This document shows positions 33,667 to 42,343 of a stretch of DNA of 64,000 bases, piece after piece. Source of the stretch: Chloroflexota bacterium (GTDB lineage: Bacteria; Chloroflexota; Anaerolineae; UBA4142; SHND01). The notes under the pieces are model-generated. The model saw only the letters and a program-made list of their open reading frames with translations, did no database searches and was not told the DNA's origin. Numbering within the stretch: the first letter of the stretch is position 1; each line of letters opens with the position of its first letter. The position numbers were made by a program, and so were the translations under genes. The stretch spans positions 1-64,000 of the forward strand of contig SHND01000031.1 of NCBI GenBank assembly GCA_004295045.1, given 5' to 3'.

Positions 33667-34626
33667 TTGGCGTTAATGTTGTTGTACGCTTTTTTTATCG
33701 GATTCAATAATTCGGGGACTTTGGTTGCGGCTCCCATCTCGACTCGTTCGTTAGCGCCGCGCGCAGCGATCACCCTCGCCGTCATTTTTGAATTCATCGG
33801 ACCCTTTCTCTTTGGCTCGGCGATCGCGGCGACGATTGGGCAAGATTTTTTGAATCCGAACGTGATTGACATGAATGTTCTTTTGGCGATGGTGATTTCG
33901 CAAATCACCTGGAATTTTGTGACTTGGTATTTTGGATTTCCCTCCAGCGCCACACATGCGTTGGTGGGCGGCTTGAGCGGCGCCGCCTTTGCCGCCGCGG
34001 GTGTGAGTGCCTTTTTGCCGGGTGGCTTGCTCCACATTTTGATCGGATTGATTCTCGCCCCGCCGCTTGGCTTCATTGGGGGTTTTGTGGTGATGAAAGT
34101 GTGTTTGTGGCTTGTGCGCGGCGCAACGCCGCGCGTTAATCGCGTTTTTCAACGCGGACATTACCTTACGACAGCAGCGCTCGCTGTAAGTCACGGCACC
34201 AATAACGGGCAGCAATGCACGGGCGTCATCACACTTGGGCTGGTTCTTTTGGGAACGCAATCTGCATTTTATGTTCCCGTCTGGGTGATTGGGTTGGTCG
34301 CAGCCGCGCTTGCGCTTGGTGTCGCCACCGGCGGCTATCGCATCATTCGCAAGCTCGGCGGACAAATCTATCGGATGCGCCCCATTCACGGCTTCACGTC
34401 ACAGGGTTCATCCGCCGCGATCATCATTAGCACCGCGATTTTGGGCACGCCTGTTTCAACCAGTCAAGTGATCAGCACTTCGATTATGGGAGTTGGCGCA
34501 GCGGAACGCGTGCGCATGGTACGCTGGGGCGTGGCGGGGCAAATCATGACGGCGTGGCTCGTCGCAATTCCGGTGGTATTTGTCTTTTCGGCATTGGTAT
34601 ACCTTTTGCTTTCCCATCTGACGTAA
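33667..34626 (+). CDS. PiT-family transporter, atypical inorganic phosphate permease
   Basis: 319 residues from TTG 33667, with about nine membrane helices in two inverted halves. The PiT signatures are altered: the first half reads GFNNSGTLVAAP where phosphate permeases have GxNDxAN, and the second reads SHGTNNGQQCTG where they have GANDAQ. Thus Asp is Asn in both repeats. The in-frame sequence upstream back to about 33640 is hydrophobic (ILSPALILFLALM), so the true start may be a non-standard ATT near 33640. The DUF47 partner follows five bases downstream, supporting a transporter role with an unclear substrate. Confidence 0.82.
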   Translation: MALMLLYAFFIGFNNSGTLVAAPISTRSLAPRAAITLAVIFEFIGPFLFGSAIAATIGQDFLNPNVIDMNVLLAMVISQITWNFVTWYFGFPSSATHALVGGLSGAAFAAAGVSAFLPGGLLHILIGLILAPPLGFIGGFVVMKVCLWLVRGATPRVNRVFQRGHYLTTAALAVSHGTNNGQQCTGVITLGLVLLGTQSAFYVPVWVIGLVAAALALGVATGGYRIIRKLGGQIYRMRPIHGFTSQGSSAAIIISTAILGTPVSTSQVISTSIMGVGAAERVRMVRWGVAGQIMTAWLVAIPVVFVFSALVYLLLSHLT

Positions 34627-34630
34627 CACT

Positions 34631-35257
34631 ATGCGACTCTCTAATCCTTTTCGTTCTCGTTCCAACAATTTTCTTTCGCTCTTGGCGCAGCAAGCCGACA
34701 AGACGCGCGAAGGATTAGTGATGCTGGAACAGTTTTTCAAATCGCATGACAGCGCCGACGCGCGGCGTGTGGAGCAGATTGAAAAAGAGGCGGATGAGCT
34801 GCGTCGCATTTTGATTGACGATCTCAATCGCGCGTTCGTGACGCCGATTGATCGCGAAGATTTGTTCACACTCTCGCGCACGATTGACGATGTCTTGGAT
34901 TATGCGTACACCACCGTAGATGAAATTGAATTGTTTCAGCTCGAGCCAACCGAATTGATGTACAAGATGGTGGAAATTTTGCGCCTAGCGGCAGAGGAAC
35001 TGCATCTTGGAGTTTTGCAGCTCCGTGAGCGCCCGCAGGTCGCTTTGCAGCACGCAATGCGCGCGAAAAAACTAGAGAATCGCGCGGAAGGATTGTATCG
35101 CGAAGCCCTCGCGGAATTGTTTCAACAGCCGAAAACGCTCGACGACGTGATGCTGATGCTCAAGCGGCGCGAAGTGTATCGGCATTTGTCCAACGCGGCG
35201 GATCGTGGCGATGAAGCAGGGAATATCATCAGCGATATTGTCGTAAAGATGACCTAA
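34631..35257 (+). CDS. DUF47 (PhoU-like) transporter accessory protein
   Basis: A 208-residue all-helical DUF47/TIGR00153 protein: QIEKEADELRRILIDDLNRA, then TPIDREDLFTLSRTIDDVLD, then VYRHLSNAADRGDEAGNIIS. The acidic E/DxxxD motifs bind metal in PhoU relatives. These proteins are encoded next to PiT transporters and probably regulate them. Cytoplasmic. Confidence 0.92.
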   Translation: MRLSNPFRSRSNNFLSLLAQQADKTREGLVMLEQFFKSHDSADARRVEQIEKEADELRRILIDDLNRAFVTPIDREDLFTLSRTIDDVLDYAYTTVDEIELFQLEPTELMYKMVEILRLAAEELHLGVLQLRERPQVALQHAMRAKKLENRAEGLYREALAELFQQPKTLDDVMLMLKRREVYRHLSNAADRGDEAGNIISDIVVKMT

Positions 35258-35272
35258 ATCAAATGAGGAATT

Positions 35273-35704
35273 ATGCCGTACGAGTGGCAGCGCAACGAAT
35301 ACACCATCAGCACCGACCGCGAGCGCATTGATTTCGAGACGGTGTTTCGGTATCTACACAATGAAGCGTATTGGGCAAAGGGACGCGCCCGCGAAGTTGT
35401 TGAACGCTCCATCGAACACTCGGAAAACTTTGGCGTTTATCGCGGCGCGGCGCAAATTGGTTTTGCGCGCGTCATCACGGATTACTCTATCTTTGCGTAT
35501 CTGTGTGATGTTTTCATTCTCCCGACGGAGCAAGGCAAGGGGCTGGGGAAATGGCTTGTCGAGACGATCCTGTCTCACCCCGAATTGCAAGAGTTACGCA
35601 CATGGTATCTGCGAACGCGCGACGCGCACGGATTGTACAAACAATTTGGGTTTACCGCGCTGCACGACCCCACGCGCAGCATGGAGCGATTGGAAAAACG
35701 CTAA
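35273..35704 (+). CDS. GNAT family N-acetyltransferase
   Basis: A 143-residue compact GNAT: the acetyl-CoA motif is VFILPTEQGKGLGKWLVETI and the C-terminal strand-helix LRTRDAHGLYKQFGFTAL. This short type (YybD/ArgA-like) has an unknown small-molecule acceptor. A terminator follows within 20 bases. Confidence 0.9.
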   Translation: MPYEWQRNEYTISTDRERIDFETVFRYLHNEAYWAKGRAREVVERSIEHSENFGVYRGAAQIGFARVITDYSIFAYLCDVFILPTEQGKGLGKWLVETILSHPELQELRTWYLRTRDAHGLYKQFGFTALHDPTRSMERLEKR

Positions 35705-35721
35705 TTCGAAAGACGTACAAG

Positions 35722-35757
35722 CAATGCGCCCACCTTTCGGCGGGCGCATTTTTTTTA
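35722..35757. terminator. Rho-independent terminator between convergent genes
   Basis: AATGCGCCC (35723-35731) pairs with GGGCGCATT (35742-35750), followed by T8. It ends the plus-strand transcript; the C25 protease gene ends 21 bases further on the other strand. Confidence 0.9.
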
Positions 35758-35778
35758 CTGTCGAACCGTTTCCTAGAA

Positions 35779-38700
35779 CTAGGGCTTGATGTGGAACTTG
35801 CTCCAAGTTGGCACTCCACGTGTGCATCCGAACGATCCATTACACGCTTTGACATACCAATAATAATCGTGCCCCTTGGCAAGCCCCTCAATTGTGATTG
35901 TTGTCCCACTCTGCTTGCCGCTATTGATTTTGAGTCCTTTTTTACCGTCTTGCCTCAGCATGTACTTGTATTTGGTCGCGCAGGTGGATTGATTCCACGT
36001 CAGCGTCACCTTGGTCTTTTTTTGACTGGAATCATTCGCAGGTGAAATCAGCGCGGGCGCGCCGGGTTTCCCCGCGCACGGCGTCGCGGTTGGCGTGGCA
36101 GTGGGCGCATTGATGTCGGTTGGCGTGGGCGTTGGACGAATTTCGTCAGGCAGCGCAAACATCATCCCCGGATCGCCCAGCAAGTTGTACGTATCCAGCA
36201 AATCGTAATGCCCGCCGCTGCTGTTGGCAAAGAGGAATGTTTTGCTGCCCATCGTGGCGAGCCCCACACGCGGCTTGCCATTTTTCAAAAGCGCTTGAAA
36301 GAATCCGCGATCGAGAAAATCGTGACCGCTCGCTACACCCAAACTTGCGGGCGCAAAGCTGCCAACGGCGCCGCCATCTTTTTGTACGAGCAGCGCCTCA
36401 GAGAGACTGGTAAATCCGCCGCCAAAAAAATATCCATCGTAACAGGTCATCGGCATCATAAAAGGATACTTGGGGTCGCCGGGATTGCGCGTCAAATTTT
36501 CAGCATCGCTCGCTTTCAAGAGAGATTGCGCCCAACTCAGGATCGCGCCGTGCCCAACATAATTCACGATGAGACGACCCTGTTGAATACCCGCGAGGAC
36601 CGCGCTGCGCGCGACAGCGGGATCGTTGTAACTGCTAAAAGGGAGCGCGCATTGGGGATAAGTTTGGGCGTCACAACGATTAAAGTACACGCGATCGGCG
36701 ATCATGGGCGGCGCAGGAAAGAAATCGGGATTGCCCGCGACCTCTTCCGATAACTCGAAAAAGTTGCCCGCCGAATCTGGCTGTCCGCTGGAACTGAACG
36801 CCGAATCCGTGACGAACATGACCTTTTTCTGCCAATTGCCGGCTGAATTATTATTGTTTTCATACGCCAACAATTTGTTGACCATGTTATCCATTTCGGC
36901 AGCGCTGCGCGCGGGCAAACGACCAATCGCCATGCTCGGAAGCAAACTCCCCGCGTCCATATTCACATAGCGATTATCCGCCGCAACCATTCCAATGTAA
37001 TTGTCCGCGAATTTCATGTTGACGGGGATGAACGAGATTTCATTGTTGCCATTATCCGAATTTCCGTTGCCCGCCAAGAGAACATAATACGGCGCGGGCG
37101 CTTGCCAATTCGCGTAAGCGTATTCAAGAAAATTTCGAATCGCTTGCGCGCTCTTGATGCCAAAGTTGAATTCATCATAAATATCTTCGACATCCACAAC
37201 TTTGACGCGTCCAAGTGTGGCGCGCTGCGCGGCGAGCGGTTGGACATTATTCTTCCATACGCCGTAGGTGATGATGAGATAGTCAGCGCCATTCGCTAGA
37301 GTGCGCAAAGAAGAGGGCGTGTCTTGAACAACACTCAGCGGCGATTTGAACTGTGAGTTCGACAAGACCATGTATTCGCGTGGGCTATTTACATTATCGC
37401 TCACCACGCCCGTGAACGTACCGCCATTGCTTTGCGCGGTGATTGCCAGTTTGGAGACGTTGGCGTAATCAGAAATGTTATAGGCGCGCAGATTGGAATT
37501 GGTGAACCCCTGAATCTGATACTGCCACGTTCCGTTTGCTCCATATTTAAAACGCAGCACATCCGATGCCGCCACAAATTGCGCGGTATATTCCAGTTCC
37601 AGATAATTTAGATAAACGTAAATTCCGGGACCAACATAGCCGCGATCTTGCACGCGGAATGTATTTGCGCCATTTACTAAATTGTTGACGTTTGCCGTGT
37701 TCAAAAGTGCTGTACCCGAAACCCAATCTTGTTGGTTGACCTGCGTGCCGTTAGAGAACAGCGTGGATTGCATGACGTAATAAGGATTCGCCTGAGCGCC
37801 GGATTGAACCAGCGCGCGTAGTACACCATTCGTCGTCCCCGGCGCCAAGTCTGTCAAATTCGCTGCAATATCTACATAATTGTTCGGATAGTTGACCAAG
37901 CTCCATATCCAATGGTCCGCATTTTCGCTAAAGGGCGCAAACGAAACATAGCCGTTATTTTGTTCGAGATGGAGCGTCTTGAGATAAGTGGCTGGAGTGG
38001 TGCCCCCGCTCACCGGCGGTGGAGCAGCCATGCGTTTGCCATTTCCGCTTCCATACGTCAGCCAATACACGTTGTAAGGAATTGCATAGTCCGTTGGGGC
38101 TTGACCGAAAAACAAAAAATACTCGCCGCTCTCGCATTGCTTGTCACCATCTTCGACAAGCTCGATGGCAACCTCATTCCCTTGAGTTGAAAGCTGAAAA
38201 GTGTCGAGATTGACTCCGCCCGGATTAAAACCTGCCGTTTGAAGCGAATCGCACGTCACCTTGTACATGCCATCCGCGTTCACCGAAATTTTAAACGAGT
38301 TGGCAGCGGACGCGGCTTGTTCGGCGCGCGGGAGGGTGGGCGAAGGGCGCTGGGGTGTGCGCCACGCGCGGCTCGATTCGTAATTGATCAGCGCTTGCTC
38401 GAGTACCGCTTCAAAGCCGCCTTCGTTCACCGCGTCGCCAACCGCCTCGCGTCCCGCGTTTGCGCCCAACCCAAAACTAATTTCGACGCGTATTTTCTTG
38501 TGCGTGATCAATTCGCGCGTCGCGGGATTGTATTGATAAGGATGAAACTGCACACGAATGTAGCGTTGGCTGCGCCATGGCGCGGGTGTTGTCGTCGAAA
38601 CGCGTTCGCCCGGATATAACGCGTTGGCGGAATAGATCGTCGTGTTGGGAATATAGTCGAGTCCATCTTCGACCGCAGGTTCTGTAGGAGAAGGGCTTGT

Positions 38701-39081
38701 GAGCCGCAGGGTTGGCGCAGGCAAAACAGGATTGGCAAGCGTTTGCGTTGCAGCGCGATCTTGGAGAATCTTTAATTCAATTTTCGCTTTTTGAGGCACC
38801 GCGACTAACGTTCCATAAATCGGCAGCTGTGGATCACCGGCAATGTCCGTCCGTCCGGAACCTTGCGCGCTCAATTCAAGAAATGTTGCGCCGCTCTCCA
38901 CACGCTCCTGCTGACTCAAAGGCGGCGCGGTCAGTTCGAGAACGACGTGCTGTGAATTGGATTCAACCAATTCGATCTTGCCGCTGGCGGGAGTTTGGGC
39001 TGCTTCGGATAAATCAGGCAGATTGAAACCGATGGTGACTGCGAGGAAAAGTATAAAGAGAACGGAAAGCCGGGTCTTCAT
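35779..39081 (-). CDS. Secreted gingipain-like cysteine protease, family C25
   Basis: 1,100 residues from the ATG at 39081 (AAAGGA upstream), with a signal peptide over residues 1-26. An N-terminal propeptide-like beta region (about 30-550) precedes the C25 catalytic domain. The catalytic pair is His about 842 in NYVGHGAILSW and Cys about 881 in MPMTCYDGYFFGG. A Pro/Thr linker (PTPTPTDINAPTATPT) leads to a C-terminal fibronectin-III-like domain. C25 belongs to clan CD with legumains and caspases. It is the downstream neighbour, on the same strand, of the cyclotide-like gene at 39245. Extracellular. Confidence 0.9.
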   Translation of the reverse strand: MKTRLSVLFILFLAVTIGFNLPDLSEAAQTPASGKIELVESNSQHVVLELTAPPLSQQERVESGATFLELSAQGSGRTDIAGDPQLPIYGTLVAVPQKAKIELKILQDRAATQTLANPVLPAPTLRLTSPSPTEPAVEDGLDYIPNTTIYSANALYPGERVSTTTPAPWRSQRYIRVQFHPYQYNPATRELITHKKIRVEISFGLGANAGREAVGDAVNEGGFEAVLEQALINYESSRAWRTPQRPSPTLPRAEQAASAANSFKISVNADGMYKVTCDSLQTAGFNPGGVNLDTFQLSTQGNEVAIELVEDGDKQCESGEYFLFFGQAPTDYAIPYNVYWLTYGSGNGKRMAAPPPVSGGTTPATYLKTLHLEQNNGYVSFAPFSENADHWIWSLVNYPNNYVDIAANLTDLAPGTTNGVLRALVQSGAQANPYYVMQSTLFSNGTQVNQQDWVSGTALLNTANVNNLVNGANTFRVQDRGYVGPGIYVYLNYLELEYTAQFVAASDVLRFKYGANGTWQYQIQGFTNSNLRAYNISDYANVSKLAITAQSNGGTFTGVVSDNVNSPREYMVLSNSQFKSPLSVVQDTPSSLRTLANGADYLIITYGVWKNNVQPLAAQRATLGRVKVVDVEDIYDEFNFGIKSAQAIRNFLEYAYANWQAPAPYYVLLAGNGNSDNGNNEISFIPVNMKFADNYIGMVAADNRYVNMDAGSLLPSMAIGRLPARSAAEMDNMVNKLLAYENNNNSAGNWQKKVMFVTDSAFSSSGQPDSAGNFFELSEEVAGNPDFFPAPPMIADRVYFNRCDAQTYPQCALPFSSYNDPAVARSAVLAGIQQGRLIVNYVGHGAILSWAQSLLKASDAENLTRNPGDPKYPFMMPMTCYDGYFFGGGFTSLSEALLVQKDGGAVGSFAPASLGVASGHDFLDRGFFQALLKNGKPRVGLATMGSKTFLFANSSGGHYDLLDTYNLLGDPGMMFALPDEIRPTPTPTDINAPTATPTATPCAGKPGAPALISPANDSSQKKTKVTLTWNQSTCATKYKYMLRQDGKKGLKINSGKQSGTTITIEGLAKGHDYYWYVKACNGSFGCTRGVPTWSKFHIKP

Positions 39082-39161
39082 AACGAAAATCCTTTCACGC
39101 GGAACATCAAGCAACGAATCGTACTACAAGACAAAATTTGTATGGTTTGTAAATAGAAACT

Positions 39162-39199
39162 CGACACATGGTTAGCAAAACAGACCACGTGTCGAGTCA
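39162..39199 (-). terminator. Terminator after the cyclotide-like gene
   Basis: On the minus strand CTCGACAC..GTGTCGAG forms an 8-bp stem extended by ACCA/TGGT with one mismatch, followed by TTTCTATTT. It would limit read-through from the PqqD-fusion gene into the C25 gene. Confidence 0.6.
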
Positions 39200-39244
39200 T
39201 GGCTTTCGAACTTTTTGCAATCGCTTATTGCACGCTAGAGATGG

Positions 39245-39736
39245 TCAAAAACCGAAACACGTGCCGTTTATGCTGGTGCAACCGCACAACGCGTTGGTTG
39301 TGCAGGTACCAGCAACGCATGGTCCAGCGCACGAAAGCGCCGCCATTGCGGGTTTAGGCACCGCGAGTGAAATCACTACGGGAATGGCGACGATGGCGCC
39401 AACGACGCCCGCCTTTACCAAAAAATCGCGGCGCGTCATGTGTCCATAAGTGGCGGGGACAGCGACGCGCTCTTGCAGCAAATTCTTTTTGTTCAGCTGC
39501 TCGACGGCGTACCACACCACGCGCGTATCAACCGGCGTCTTGAGTTCTTTGGACATGCGCGCGGCAATTTCGTTCACGCTCGTTTTGCCATCCGCGTATT
39601 TCCAAACTAACGCTGCGGTCTCGTTCAAACAGCTCGCCTGATCGCTGTCGAGATCATACAGCAAGACCTCGTTATTTAATTCCTCAACCACCATATTGGA
39701 CCGACGGGCTTGCGGATTACTAGAATTTTTTGACAT
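39245..39736 (-). CDS. PqqD-like domain fused to a Tat signal and a six-cysteine, cyclotide-like peptide
   Basis: 163 residues from the ATG at 39736 (GGAGGACTC directly upstream). Residues about 12-90 match the PqqD/RRE fold (NNEVLLYDLDSDQASCLNET, ALVWKYADGKTSVNEIA). Residues 100-132 are a twin-arginine signal: TRRDFLVK, a hydrophobic stretch and an AMA cleavage site. What would be released is a 31-residue peptide, residues 133-163, with six cysteines spaced C-x3-C-x4-C-x5-C-x1-C-x6-C. Kalata-type cyclotides have C-x3-C-x4-C-x4-C-x1-C-x4-C. PqqD domains bind leader peptides of modified peptides, so this may be a self-contained precursor. Disulfide knotting, cyclisation and function are inference. 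Confidence 0.8.
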   Translation of the reverse strand: MSKNSSNPQARRSNMVVEELNNEVLLYDLDSDQASCLNETAALVWKYADGKTSVNEIAARMSKELKTPVDTRVVWYAVEQLNKKNLLQERVAVPATYGHMTRRDFLVKAGVVGAIVAIPVVISLAVPKPAMAALSCAGPCVAGTCTTNALCGCTSINGTCFGF

Positions 39737-39902
39737 GAGTCCTCCATGCAGTGAAAAAACTCGTCCTGAACAAAAACAGGGATGAATGAGATTGAAGCGT
39801 GGACCGCAAGAGTATTCCCAACCGAGCAGATCAAAGAGTGGGTGTCTTGGAGAAGAGACCTGCGACCTAGAACCCCCCAGGGACGCCTCGAAAATCCAAT
39901 TG
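39737..39902 (-). promoter_or_regulatory. Long untranslated leader of the cyclotide-like gene
   Basis: If transcription starts about seven bases after the promoter at 39909-39936, the leader is about 165 bases long. It contains small possible stems (for example CCTGG/CTAGG around a G-rich loop) but matches no riboswitch class that I recognise. A plus-strand frame across this stretch (39782-40036) has no coding character. Confidence 0.4.
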
Positions 39903-39908
39903 CGCGTA

Positions 39909-39936
39909 ATTATGACGGATTCTTTTTTTTTGTCAA
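39909..39936 (-). promoter_or_regulatory. Promoter of the cyclotide-like gene
   Basis: On the minus strand TTGACA (39936-39931), a 16-base spacer containing A8 and CATAAT (39914-39909). The spacer A-tract could bend the DNA. Confidence 0.65.
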
Positions 39937-40032
39937 TAGGCGGCGCGCGTTGCGCGAGCCACAACTTGCCGCGCCCCGCAGTTTCGAAAACCATATCCAA
40001 CCATCAATTTCGGATTTTATAAAAAAACGCGG

Positions 40033-40061
40033 TTGACGATTTTGCGGACACGTCCTAGAAT
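40033..40061 (+). promoter_or_regulatory. Promoter of the 40125 gene cluster
   Basis: TTGACG (40033-40038), a 17-base spacer and TAGAAT (40056-40061), 63 bases before the first ATG. It is divergent from the promoter at 39909-39936. Confidence 0.65.
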
Positions 40062-40124
40062 ATTACGCATACTCTACATCCAATCACCGCGCTCACACAA
40101 TCAAAAATCTCGCGGAGCGATTTT

Positions 40125-40364
40125 ATGCCAACTCCTAACCCAACTATTCAACGTCAATTAGATGAAACCAAAGCCCAGCTTGCCTCGCTCAAGGCGGAGA
40201 AAACGCGCTTGTTTCCGCCCAACACCGATCCGCTCGGCTCGCCCGACCGCTTTCCAAAGGATTACACACCGGAACAAATCCGCTACCACAATCAATTGGA
40301 CGCGCAGATTGAAGCGCTCGAACACCGCGTAGATGAATTGCAGCTGCAACTTTATCGCAAATGA
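40125..40364 (+). CDS. Small coiled-coil protein of unknown function
   Basis: 79 residues: two amphipathic helices (residues 8-27 and 50-77, with heptad-spaced Leu) joined by a Pro-rich loop (PPNTDPLGSPDRFPKDYTP), a helical-hairpin layout. No family recognised. The stop overlaps the ATG of the DUF971 gene (ATGA). Confidence 0.7.
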   Translation: MPTPNPTIQRQLDETKAQLASLKAEKTRLFPPNTDPLGSPDRFPKDYTPEQIRYHNQLDAQIEALEHRVDELQLQLYRK

Positions 40365-40711
40365 GCCAAGACCTGCGTCCCAATGGCATCGTCGTTGATC
40401 TGGAGCAGCGTTTGTTACAAATCAATTGGAACGATGGACAAGCAAGCGTTCTCGACTTTGATACGCTGCGCCGCGCGTGTCCCTGCGCAGAATGTCGTCC
40501 ATGGATCCACGATCTTGTAAGAACGTCCGAGGTCCGTGAAACGCCCGCCAGCGTCCAAAACGCCACTGGCGAATTAAAATCGGTGCAAGATCTCCAACCT
40601 GTCGGCAGCTATGCGTTGCACTTTAATTGGGCGGACGGACATACCTTTGGAATCTATGATTGGAAATATTTGCGCTCGCTGGAATCAATTCATGGTACGC
40701 GCGAAACATAA
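40361..40711 (+). CDS. DUF971 family protein
   Basis: 116 residues with the DUF971 pattern: a beta-rich domain (LLQINWNDGQASVLDFDTLR), a zinc-like cysteine pair (RACPCAEC) and the closing GSYALHFNWADGHTFGIYDW. The fold matches the N-terminal domain of gamma-butyrobetaine hydroxylase; relatives are linked to iron-sulfur assembly. Function here is unknown. Translationally coupled to the gene upstream. Confidence 0.88.
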   Translation: MSQDLRPNGIVVDLEQRLLQINWNDGQASVLDFDTLRRACPCAECRPWIHDLVRTSEVRETPASVQNATGELKSVQDLQPVGSYALHFNWADGHTFGIYDWKYLRSLESIHGTRET

Positions 40712-40755
40712 AGGTTCAAATAAAGTCCCGACCAACACCCTTAGGAATCATCTCT

Positions 40756-41070
40756 GTGAGTGAAAACAAACCTGTCAAACTCTTGCTTGAATACGATATC
40801 CCCGACGAAGTACAAGAAACGTACTATCGTTTTGTCACCGGCGAATTTGTGCCGCAGGTGAATCGTATCGGACTCGAACTCGCCGAAGTGTGGGAAACCG
40901 TGTACGGTGATTATCCGCGCCGCCTGATTGTTTTCGTCGCGCCGGACCAAGAGGCGTGCCAAGAAGCAGTCGGCAGCGACAAGTTTCAACGCCTCGAACG
41001 CAAACTCTTGCGTTTTGTAAAAAATTACAGCAAACGCATCGTCCCTTATCGCGGACAGTTTCAATTTTAG
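40756..41070 (+). CDS. Unknown 104-residue protein
   Basis: Start taken as GTG 40756, nine bases after AGGA; the frame is open upstream but enters the DUF971 gene. The product begins SENKPVKLLLEYDIPDEVQE and looks like a small alpha/beta domain (RRLIVFVAPDQEACQEAVGS). No signal peptide or membrane helix. Family not recognised. Confidence 0.7.
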   Translation: MSENKPVKLLLEYDIPDEVQETYYRFVTGEFVPQVNRIGLELAEVWETVYGDYPRRLIVFVAPDQEACQEAVGSDKFQRLERKLLRFVKNYSKRIVPYRGQFQF

Positions 41071-41167
41071 CGCGCGTGCCAATTGAAAAATTCCCTGCGC
41101 GCGAACGAATCATCCTTTCCAATTTCATCGGCTCCCCAACACAGCAAACTTTTGTAGGATTCTTTTC

Positions 41168-41244
41168 AGTAGGGGCGAAGCAATTTGTGTCGCAACACGA
41201 CACGCGATGAAATCCATCGCCGCAAATTGCTTCGCCCCACTACT
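41168..41244. repeat. GGGGCGAAGC-type palindrome before gnd
   Basis: AGTAGGGGCGAAGCAATTTG (41168-41187) is complementary to CAAATTGCTTCGCCCC..ACTACT (41223-41244). The loop has its own small inverted repeat (GTGTCG/CGACAC). Copies of the same family lie at 44033, 48153 and 58435. Confidence 0.85.
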
Positions 41245-41260
41245 TTCAGGAGGAACGCAA

Positions 41261-42286
41261 ATGCAACTCGGAATGATCGGACTTGGACGAATGGGCGCGA
41301 ACATGGTGCGCCGCTTGATGCGGAACGGACACGAGTGTGTTGTGTTCGACCGCGACGCGAACGCGGTAAAAGAGCTGGCAGGTGAAGGCGCGAACGGCGC
41401 ATCGTCGCTGGATGACTTTATCGCGAAATTGAAAACGCCAAAGGTGGTGTGGTTGATGCTGCCTGCGGCGGTGGTGGATTCATCGCTCAAAGATTTGAGC
41501 GCGCGCCTGAACAAAGGCGACATCGTCATTGATGGCGGCAACTCGTACTATATTGACGATATTCGCCGCGCGAAAAAATTGTCCGCAAAAGGGATTCGAT
41601 ATTTGGACGTCGGCACAAGCGGCGGCGTATGGGGTTTGGAACGCGGCTATTGCATGATGATTGGTGGACCCACCGACGCGGTAAACCATCTCGATCCGAT
41701 TTTCAAAACGCTTGCACCGGGACGCGGAACTATCGAGCGCACCCCCGGGCGCGAAAAATTGCCCAGCGCAGCCAACACCGCAGAAGAAGGATATTTGCAC
41801 TGCGGTCCAAATGGCGCGGGGCATTTCGTCAAGATGGTACACAACGGCATCGAGTACGGTCTCATGGCTGCGTACGCCGAAGGTTTGAATATTCTCAAAC
41901 ACGCGAACGTCGGCAAGCAGAGCCAACAAGCGAGCCCCGAACAGACGCCCCTGCGCCATCCCAAAGATTATCAATTCGAACTGAATCTAGCAGATATTGC
42001 CGAAGTGTGGCGGCGCGGCAGCGTGATTGCTTCGTGGCTGCTTGATCTCACTGCGATTTCTTTGGTGGACGATGCAGAGCTAACTGAATTCACCGGACGC
42101 GTGTCCGATTCGGGCGAAGGACGCTGGACGATTCTCGCGGGCATCGAAGAGGGCGTGCCTGCCCCGGTCTTGACCACTGCGCTGTACGAGCGTTTTGAAT
42201 CGCGCGGCAAAGGGGACTATGCGGACAAGCTGCTTTCGGCAATGCGCTTTCAATTCGGCGGACATCACGAATTGCCGAGTCATTGA
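41261..42286 (+). CDS. gnd: 6-phosphogluconate dehydrogenase (decarboxylating), short form
   Basis: 341 residues from ATG 41261 (AGGAGG ten bases upstream). Rossmann motif [15 protein letters not shown]; substrate motifs [18 protein letters not shown] and the catalytic Lys/His/Asn region [16 protein letters not shown]. It makes ribulose-5-phosphate, CO2 and reduced cofactor from 6-phosphogluconate. The length is that of the short GndA-type enzyme. It begins the pentose phosphate block 41-52 kb. Confidence 0.95.
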   Translation: MQLGMIGLGRMGANMVRRLMRNGHECVVFDRDANAVKELAGEGANGASSLDDFIAKLKTPKVVWLMLPAAVVDSSLKDLSARLNKGDIVIDGGNSYYIDDIRRAKKLSAKGIRYLDVGTSGGVWGLERGYCMMIGGPTDAVNHLDPIFKTLAPGRGTIERTPGREKLPSAANTAEEGYLHCGPNGAGHFVKMVHNGIEYGLMAAYAEGLNILKHANVGKQSQQASPEQTPLRHPKDYQFELNLADIAEVWRRGSVIASWLLDLTAISLVDDAELTEFTGRVSDSGEGRWTILAGIEEGVPAPVLTTALYERFESRGKGDYADKLLSAMRFQFGGHHELPSH

Positions 42287-42343
42287 TTCAGATAGCATGA
42301 AACAGGAGATAAGTTGCAGGGAAACCCGCAAGGAGTGAACCAA

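Noticed and set aside
39782..40036. Plus-strand 84-codon frame upstream of the 40125 gene
   Set aside because: It overlaps two divergent promoters and a T-rich tract, and the product (with FFFF and many Arg) has no protein-like pattern.
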